From NCBI RefSeq assembly GCF_019880585.1, contig NZ_JAINVV010000012.1, positions 62,001 to 126,000 of the forward strand: DNA of 64,000 bases. Reading direction: 5' to 3'. Shown piece after piece: positions 56,885-64,000 of this stretch. The notes under the pieces are model-generated. The model made no database searches, was not told the DNA's origin, and worked only from the letters and a program-made list of their open reading frames with translations. A program made the translations under genes and the position numbers. The stretch comes from Sphingomonas colocasiae. Its GTDB lineage: Bacteria; Pseudomonadota; Alphaproteobacteria; Sphingomonadales; Sphingomonadaceae. Each line of letters opens with the position of its first letter. Position 1 is the first letter of the stretch.

Positions 56885-58108
56885 GCCCTTCACGCACACC
56901 ACCTGCTTCAGCCTGTGGACGATCTCGACCAGATCGGCCTGCGCGGCCATCACCGCCTCGATCGGCTTGTACGCACGCGGCGTCTCGTCGATCACGCTTT
57001 CGTCCTTGCGGCATTCCACCCCGGCCGTGTCGGCGATGTGCTCGGCGAGCGACACTTCCTTCTTGGCCTGGGTGCGCGACATCACCCGCCCCGCGCCATG
57101 GCTGCAGCTGTCGAACGATTCGGCATTGCCCAGCCCGCGCACGATGAACGACTTGGCGCCCATCGATCCCGGGATGATGCCCATCACGCCCTTGGCGGCA
57201 CGCACCGCGCCCTTGCGGGTGACCAGCACATTCTCACCGAAGTGATTTTCGCGCTGGACGTAGTTGTGATGGCAATTCACCGCTTCCAGCTCGGCATCGA
57301 ATGGCTTGGCGATCTGCTTGCGGAGCGCACGGATGACATTGGTCATCATCATCCGCCGGTTGAGCGCCGCATAATCCTGCGCCCAGCCGACCGCCTCGAC
57401 ATAATCGTCGAAATGATCAGTGCCTTCGGGAAAATAGGCGAGATCCTGATCGGGCAGGTTGATGTGCCATTTGCGCATGTCCTGCTTCGCCAGTTCGATG
57501 AAGAAGCTGCCGATCGCATTGCCGACGCCGCGCGAGCCGGAATGCAGCATCACCCAGACGCGCTGTTCCTCGTCCAGGCACAGCTCGATGAAGTGATTGC
57601 CCGTGCCCAGCGTGCCGAGATGTACGAGGTTGTTCGTGTTCTTCAGCCGCGGATATTTGTCGGTGATCCGATCGAAGCGCGCGACGAGCGTCGCCCAGGC
57701 CTCGACGATTGCCGGGGGCGGATCGCCCCACGAACCCGTGTCACGCTTGCCGCGCCCGACCGATCGGCCATGCGGCACCGCCTGCTCGATCGCCGAGCGG
57801 ATGGCTTCCAGATTGTCCGGAAGGTCGCTCGCGACCAGCGAGGTCCGTGCCGCCATCATACCGCAGCCGATATCGACGCCGACGGCGGCGGGAATCACCG
57901 CGCCCTTGGTCGGGATCACCGAGCCCACGGTCGCGCCGATCCCCACATGCACGTCGGGCATCGCCGCGACATGCTTGAAGATGAACGGCATCTGCGCCGC
58001 GCGCGCAAGCTGCGCGCGCGCCTTGTCGTCGACGGGCACGCCGCGCGTCCACATCTTGATCGGCACGCCGCCCTCGACATGCTGGTAATCGTACATCGTC
58101 TCGGTCAT
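56882..58108 (-). CDS. rtcB: tRNA-splicing/RNA-repair ligase RtcB
   Basis: 408-aa GTP- and Mn-dependent ligase that joins 2',3'-cyclic phosphate or 3'-phosphate to 5'-OH RNA ends. The metal-binding segments are MPDVHVGIGATVGSVIP (near 50), VGVDIGCGMMA (near 76), GTGNHFIELC (near 168) and MLHSGSRGVGN (near 188). The guanylated histidine is in DSCSHGAGRVMSRTQAKK near 327. A GGGAGG ribosome-binding site precedes the ATG. It lies directly after a tRNA-Pro-like gene; the stop TAG is made by the palindromic element. Confidence 0.95.
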   Translation of the reverse strand: MTETMYDYQHVEGGVPIKMWTRGVPVDDKARAQLARAAQMPFIFKHVAAMPDVHVGIGATVGSVIPTKGAVIPAAVGVDIGCGMMAARTSLVASDLPDNLEAIRSAIEQAVPHGRSVGRGKRDTGSWGDPPPAIVEAWATLVARFDRITDKYPRLKNTNNLVHLGTLGTGNHFIELCLDEEQRVWVMLHSGSRGVGNAIGSFFIELAKQDMRKWHINLPDQDLAYFPEGTDHFDDYVEAVGWAQDYAALNRRMMMTNVIRALRKQIAKPFDAELEAVNCHHNYVQRENHFGENVLVTRKGAVRAAKGVMGIIPGSMGAKSFIVRGLGNAESFDSCSHGAGRVMSRTQAKKEVSLAEHIADTAGVECRKDESVIDETPRAYKPIEAVMAAQADLVEIVHRLKQVVCVKG

Positions 58109-58159
58109 CGCGACCTCCCATTCAAAATCTGGCGCCCCGCGTACCGCAAGGCGAAAAAC

Positions 58160-58237
58160 TGGTCAGAGCGGCTGGACTCGAACCAGCGGCCTCCGGCTCC
58201 CAAGGCCGGCGCTCTCACGCACCTGAGCTACACCCTG
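58160..58237 (-). tRNA. tRNA-Pro(UGG)-like gene in the RNA-repair operon
   Basis: A complete cloverleaf can be drawn over 78 bases. Acceptor CAGGGTG/CGCTCTG (7 pairs, two G-U). D arm GCTC/GAGC with a 10-base loop. Anticodon stem CCGGC/GCCGG with loop CTTGGGA (anticodon TGG). Variable AGGCC. T arm GCTGG-TTCGAGT-CCAGC. A73 and an encoded CCA follow. C1-G72, A73 and G35-G36 fit tRNA-Pro. The D loop (AGGTGCGTGA) has its GG pair in an odd place, so the fold may be non-standard. It stands 52 bp before rtcB and follows the mimic array. Confidence 0.7.
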
Positions 58238-58250
58238 TTTGTGCGTCGAT

Positions 58251-58378
58251 CATTGCCGGCGACGAGCAATGGCGAGACATTTCCCTGAGCTATCCGGTTT
58301 CCCGGAGGCGGAGTTGAACCGCCGGCCTCCCGCAAGCGGGCGCTCTGTCCTGTAGTCCCGCCGGCATTCGCCGGCGCG
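58251..58378 (-). ncRNA. Permuted tRNA-mimic / Y-RNA-like unit 4
   Basis: Order 5' to 3' on the minus strand: hairpin CGCCGGC-GAAT-GCCGGCG (58359-58376), box GGGACTACA, a CCCGC/GCGGG stem, T arm GGCGGTTCAACTCCGCC (58307-58323), then immediately TCCGG-GAAA-CCGGA (58293-58306) as a closed acceptor stem, then TA and a degenerate D-arm start GCTCAG, and a CATTGC/GCAATG hairpin whose loop holds TCGTCGCC (58258-58265). T arm before D arm with a looped acceptor is the permuted layout known for YrlA. The D arm lacks a good 3' strand. Confidence 0.65.
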
Positions 58379-58383
58379 CATCC

Positions 58384-58515
58384 GATGGCGACGAGGATTT
58401 GACGGACGTTTCCCGCTCTACCGCTGAGCTACGGACCGATTGACGGCCCGGCGGGATTCGAACCCGCGACCAGGGGATTAAGAGTCCATGTAGTCCGTCA
58501 GGCATTCGCCTGGAT
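58384..58515 (-). ncRNA. Permuted tRNA-mimic / Y-RNA-like unit 3
   Basis: Hairpin CAGGC-GAAT-GCCTG (58499-58512), box GGACTACA, a segment GGACTCTTAATCC that resembles a tRNA-Lys(CUU) anticodon arm, T arm GCGGGTTCGAATCCCGC (58451-58467), acceptor stem CGGGCC/GGTCCG closed by GTCAATC (58432-58450), TA, and a canonical D arm GCTCAGCGGTAGAGC (58415-58429). The next conserved loop CCTCGTCGCC is at 58387-58395. T, acceptor and D arms abut exactly as in a circularly permuted tRNA. Confidence 0.72.
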
Positions 58516-58524
58516 GCACATTCG

Positions 58525-58648
58525 TTCACGGCGACGAGTTGGTCGTGAAACAGCCTCATGCTCTATCCACTGAGCTACGGGCTTTCGCCCGGCCGGAATC
58601 GAACCGGCGACACTGAAGTCCGTGTAGTTCCACTGGCATTCGCCATGA
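58525..58648 (-). ncRNA. Permuted tRNA-mimic / Y-RNA-like unit 2
   Basis: The best-formed unit. Hairpin TGGC-GAAT-GCCA (58634-58645), box GGAACTACA, segment ACGGACTTCAGTGTC, T arm GCCGGTTCGATTCCGGC (58592-58608), a perfect acceptor hairpin CGGGC-GAAA-GCCCG (58578-58591), TA linker, canonical D arm GCTCAGTGGATAGAGC (58560-58575), and a TTCACG/CGTGAA hairpin (58525-58549) whose loop contains CTCGTCGCC. The elements join with no spare bases, just as in tRNA but with the ends moved to the anticodon side. Confidence 0.75.
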
Positions 58649-58658
58649 TGTCGACAGG

Positions 58659-58822
58659 GCCGTGGCGACGAGTTTCGGCGAGACGGCGGTCCTTAAGCTA
58701 CGTTTCAGCGGCGGGATTCGAACCCGCATCTCCCGTGATCGCATCGCTGCTTTCCCAGGCGCTTTACTCGTCGGACCTGTCTTCTGGTGGATGTAGTCCC
58801 GCCAGCATTCGCCACGACCCTG
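58659..58822 (-). ncRNA. Permuted tRNA-mimic / Y-RNA-like unit 1
   Basis: First unit after rsr; its 5' part begins within 15 bases of the rsr stop. Motif GGCGAATGC (58804-58812), box GGGACTACA, then about 40 bases more than in the other units, T arm GCGGGTTCGAATCCCGC (58711-58727), a short poorly paired acceptor CGCTGAAACG, a degenerate D-arm region TAGCTTAAGGAC, and a GCCGT/ACGGC hairpin (58659-58687) with loop CTCGTCGCC. It is the least tRNA-like member; the T arm and boundary motifs are the main support. Confidence 0.6.
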
Positions 58823-58826
58823 TTGA

Positions 58827-60374
58827 TCAAACCTCCACTTGCTTGATGATGCCGACCCAGTCGCGCGTCTCGCCGGAGACGAAGCGCGCGATCGTGTCGA
58901 ACACCGCGTCGGAGAAACCCCCGACATTGATGATGTCGGCGCGATCCCGGGCCTGGGTCGTGCCGTAAGGCTGGATGTCGATGCAGACGAGCTTCGCCGC
59001 CGGATTCCGGCGCTTCAGCACATCCCATTCGCGCATCGTCGCGGTCGCGCCATAGCGGCTGGCGTCGATCCAGGACTCGTTGTCCGAAACGATCACCACC
59101 AGATCCACCGCGGCCTTTTCCGCATTGAGCATCGCCAGCGGCGCCGAAACATTGGTTCCGCCTCCGCCGATCGCCGCCAGCTTCGCCGCATTGACCGCGA
59201 CGCGGGCATGCGGCGCGAGCGCCAGCGGAACCACCCGCTGTTCGAACGGCATCACCCGCGCCTGGCGGTTGGTCCGCAGCATCGCCGCCGCGACCAGCGC
59301 CGCGACATCGATGCACCGCACCTTCGACGAAGCGCCCTTGCGGTACCCCGTCACCGGCGAACTCATCGAACCCGACACATCGGGACAGACGACGATCCGG
59401 CCCGGCACCTTGGGCACGCCACGGAGCGAAAGCTCCAGCGCATCCTCGAGCGCCGCCTGGATCTTGAGCGGCACACCCGCATCGACCTGGCCCAATGCCA
59501 CCATCAACTGATAGGGCATGGGCCGGACCTTGCCGAGCGCCTGCGCGTCGGACAGCCGCGCGGCGACCCTATCGGCCACGCCCTCGACATCGAACGCACC
59601 CTTGCGAGCGAGCATGTTGAGGTTCATCCGCAGCGCCTGCCAGCCCATGCGGGCCGCCAGTTCGCCCCATTGTTCCGCGCCGAGCGGAAAAGCAGTCAGC
59701 CATTCGAATGGCACCGCCGGCAACGGCAACGCGGGATCGCGCTTCCACGCCTCGAACGCGGCGATCTCGACGGGCAGCGCGGCGACGTCATAGGGACGGC
59801 CGATCAGCCAGCCGTAAAAGGCGCGCCGCGCGGCATCCGCCGGCTTGGGGTGGACCATCCTGACGATGTCCGCGAGCGACGGATCGCCGCCGGTGGCGGC
59901 CGCCATCAGATCGCGCATCGACGCCTGTTCCAGCCAGCGCTGGACCAGCCGCTTCGGGCGCGAGCCCAGCGAGCTACGGCCGACCTGACCCGAACGCATG
60001 ATCTGCACGAAGTTGCGCAGCATGCGGCCATTGTCGATCACGCGCCCGAAAACACGGACAGCGAGATCGGGATCGGCGACCGTCAGATACGCGGCCAGCA
60101 AGGCCGGCATATCCTTCATCGCACCCGATGTACGGGCGTAGATGGCGGCCTGCGCGACGAAATATGGATCGGCCGCGCGGGCCGCGTCCAGCACATCCGC
60201 AAGCTGGCCATCGGCCCGCCCGTAGAAATTGTCGGCCAGCGTGCCGGTCGCCGCGAGCTGGGCAAGCTTCGCCTCCGGCCCATAGGCATAGGCGGGCGCA
60301 CCCTGACGGTTCACGGCATCCGCGCGCGGCAAAAGCATCGCGACGGCGGAAGCGAAAAGGCTCTTGTTGGCCAT
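58827..60374 (-). CDS. rsr: Ro60-like TROVE and vWA domain protein Rsr
   Basis: 515-aa ortholog of the eukaryotic Ro60 autoantigen. An N-terminal TROVE HEAT-repeat ring (residues about 20-330, e.g. NFYGRADGQLADVLDAAR, AIYARTSGAMKDMPALLAAYL) binds misfolded RNA or Y RNA. A C-terminal vWA domain has the MIDAS motif DVSGSMSS near 355. In other bacteria Rsr works with Y RNA and RNases such as PNPase. ATG 60374 is chosen by ribosome-binding site spacing. It is the first gene after the sigma54 promoter, and the RNA array begins right at its stop. Confidence 0.93.
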   Translation of the reverse strand: MANKSLFASAVAMLLPRADAVNRQGAPAYAYGPEAKLAQLAATGTLADNFYGRADGQLADVLDAARAADPYFVAQAAIYARTSGAMKDMPALLAAYLTVADPDLAVRVFGRVIDNGRMLRNFVQIMRSGQVGRSSLGSRPKRLVQRWLEQASMRDLMAAATGGDPSLADIVRMVHPKPADAARRAFYGWLIGRPYDVAALPVEIAAFEAWKRDPALPLPAVPFEWLTAFPLGAEQWGELAARMGWQALRMNLNMLARKGAFDVEGVADRVAARLSDAQALGKVRPMPYQLMVALGQVDAGVPLKIQAALEDALELSLRGVPKVPGRIVVCPDVSGSMSSPVTGYRKGASSKVRCIDVAALVAAAMLRTNRQARVMPFEQRVVPLALAPHARVAVNAAKLAAIGGGGTNVSAPLAMLNAEKAAVDLVVIVSDNESWIDASRYGATATMREWDVLKRRNPAAKLVCIDIQPYGTTQARDRADIINVGGFSDAVFDTIARFVSGETRDWVGIIKQVEV

Positions 60375-60475
60375 GGGCATCTTCCTTGTTCTTGGGGCGG
60401 CCGGCCGATTCCGGCCGCCCCTCTGGCTGCACTGTCGGCACCCGCATGACGCGCCGTCCGACATGCTCTTCATCA

Positions 60476-60490
60476 GCACATGCCGTGCCA
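60476..60490 (-). promoter_or_regulatory. Sigma54 promoter of the rsr-RNA-rtcB-rtcA operon
   Basis: The minus strand reads TGGCACGGCATGTGC. GG (-24) and GC (-12) are separated by exactly 10 bases, and TGGCAC is the consensus -24 element. Transcription would begin about 60464, giving a leader of about 90 bases before the rsr ATG. RtcR is a sigma54 activator encoded divergently, which fits. Confidence 0.8.
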
Positions 60491-60529
60491 GTTCGATCAG
60501 CCCCGCCTGAAAATTCTAATATCTATCTG

Positions 60530-60542
60530 ATATAAATTGATA
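60530..60542. promoter_or_regulatory. Candidate IHF site
   Basis: The minus strand reads TATCAATTTATAT, one mismatch from the IHF consensus WATCAANNNNTTR, in an AT-rich stretch between the sigma54 promoter and the enhancer-like repeats. IHF commonly bends DNA at this place for sigma54 activators. Confidence 0.4.
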
Positions 60543-60594
60543 TTTATTCCAGTTTCACTGAAACCCGCAAAATCGCGTCAGGCAGCAACTTCCA

Positions 60595-60634
60595 AAAATC
60601 CTATCGCTACCGATAGGATTTTATCCTATAGGAT
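60595..60634. promoter_or_regulatory. Probable RtcR enhancer (UAS) sites
   Basis: Two adjoining dyads share the half-site ATCCTAT/ATAGGAT. AAAATCCTATCG pairs with CGATAGGATTTT around CTAC (60595-60622), and ATCCTATAGGAT is a perfect 12-bp palindrome (60623-60634). They lie about 105-160 bp upstream of the sigma54 promoter and just before the rtcR ATG, the typical position for a bEBP enhancer with possible autoregulation. Confidence 0.65.
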
Positions 60635-60638
60635 AGGC

Positions 60639-62231
<1,593 letters not shown>

Positions 62232-62320
62232 CGCGCGGAAACCCGCGGTTCCGGCGGCAGAATGCCCCATGCGTGCGATTCAGAGCCTTCACACCCTTTC
62301 CACCCCCGAAACCCCCTGCT

Positions 62321-62354
62321 AAAGCCCGCGCGACTCCCGCATTTGCGGGCTTTT
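62321..62354 (+). terminator. Terminator after rtcR
   Basis: Stem AAAGCCCGC/GCGGGCTTT with a 15-base loop, followed by T and CC. A competing inner stem CCCGC-ATTT-GCGGG is also possible. It is 90 bp after the rtcR stop. The rest of the 193-bp gap before acnA shows no gene. Confidence 0.7.
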
Positions 62355-62424
62355 CCATAACCCGCACGGGCCGCCTTGAACGGCGTATCCCCGCCCGTGC
62401 CGCACAGCGAAGGGGCAAAAGCAT

Positions 62425-64000
<1,576 letters not shown>

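Noticed and set aside
58600-58632. tRNA-Sec (UCA anticodon) from the GGACTTCA segment in unit 2
   Set aside because: There is no long extra arm or 8/5 acceptor-T geometry, and no selA or selB in the window. The segment is short and poorly paired.
58160-58826. Reading the array as five ordinary tRNA genes with long introns
   Set aside because: Acceptor strands do not pair within every linear unit (the GGTCCG 5' strand has no partner at the TCCGGG 3' end), but all pair across the adjacent T-arm/D-arm junctions. Only the last unit makes a good linear cloverleaf.
58160-58826. CRISPR array
   Set aside because: The repeated motifs are only partly conserved, spacing is irregular and each is part of a tRNA-like fold; no cas gene is present. 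The CARF-like domain belongs to RtcR.

Overview
This window is high-GC chromosomal DNA from an alphaproteobacterium, most likely a sphingomonad (Sphingomonas or a close relative). The evidence is gene content and order: a class I lysyl-tRNA synthetase, the rpmF-plsX-fabH-ihfA-MerR block, the helicase/S4/fdxA/carD block, alphaproteobacterial SspB, a hisB-hisH-hisA-hisF-hisE-HIT operon, DUF2807 proteins, and dispersed palindromes of the kind common in this group. I see no phage, insertion sequence, integron or CRISPR array. Most genes are ordinary and tightly packed, often with 4-base stop/start overlaps. The first gene (ABC ATPase) and the last (aconitase) are cut by the window edges.

Layout. 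0-11 kb: ABC ATPase, ccmB/ccmA, a zincin-like protein, phhB, an SDR, an OpuC/EgtU-type ABC importer with fused permease and binding protein, a PEP-mutase-like enzyme, a class C serine hydrolase, RcnB and a DUF885 peptidase. 11-28 kb: GNAT, lysK, a DinG-like helicase, SixA, the fatty-acid/ribosomal block, a CDF transporter, an MBL hydrolase, egtD-egtB for ergothioneine, a cobalamin adenosyltransferase with an apparent CTG start, HIG1 and gluQRS. 28-47 kb: HNH protein, ppc, two DUF2807 proteins, carD, fdxA, S4 protein, SUV3-like helicase, M23 peptidase, proC, a Tat-type msrB, a CYP153-like P450, a NatAB-like exporter, queG and EI24. 47-55 kb: adenosine kinase, an amino-acid permease, HIT, the his genes, sspB and fumC.

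The most interesting part is 55.2-62.2 kb, an RNA-repair locus. RtcR (CARF-like sensor plus sigma54 activator) is divergent from a minus-strand operon: rsr (TROVE/Ro60 protein), about 660 bp of non-coding RNA, rtcB, a small unknown gene, and rtcA. The non-coding stretch is an array of four RNAs that read as circularly permuted tRNA mimics of the YrlA/Y-RNA kind. Each has a T arm followed directly by an acceptor stem closed by a short loop (GAAA in two cases), then a D arm. Conserved GGCGAAT hairpins and CTCGTCGCC loops lie at the unit boundaries. A linear tRNA-Pro(UGG)-like gene with encoded CCA follows. The rsr-rtcR intergenic region holds a near-perfect sigma54 promoter, a candidate IHF site and a cluster of ATCCTAT/ATAGGAT half-sites that look like RtcR enhancer sites. 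A 147-bp palindromic element with perfect 20-bp terminal inverted repeats sits between rtcB and the unknown gene and supplies the rtcB stop codon.

Other points: ergothioneine synthesis and a possible ergothioneine-type importer in one window; REP-like palindromes that contain the stop codons of four genes; paired dyads upstream of ppc; and an operator-like palindrome upstream of the P450.
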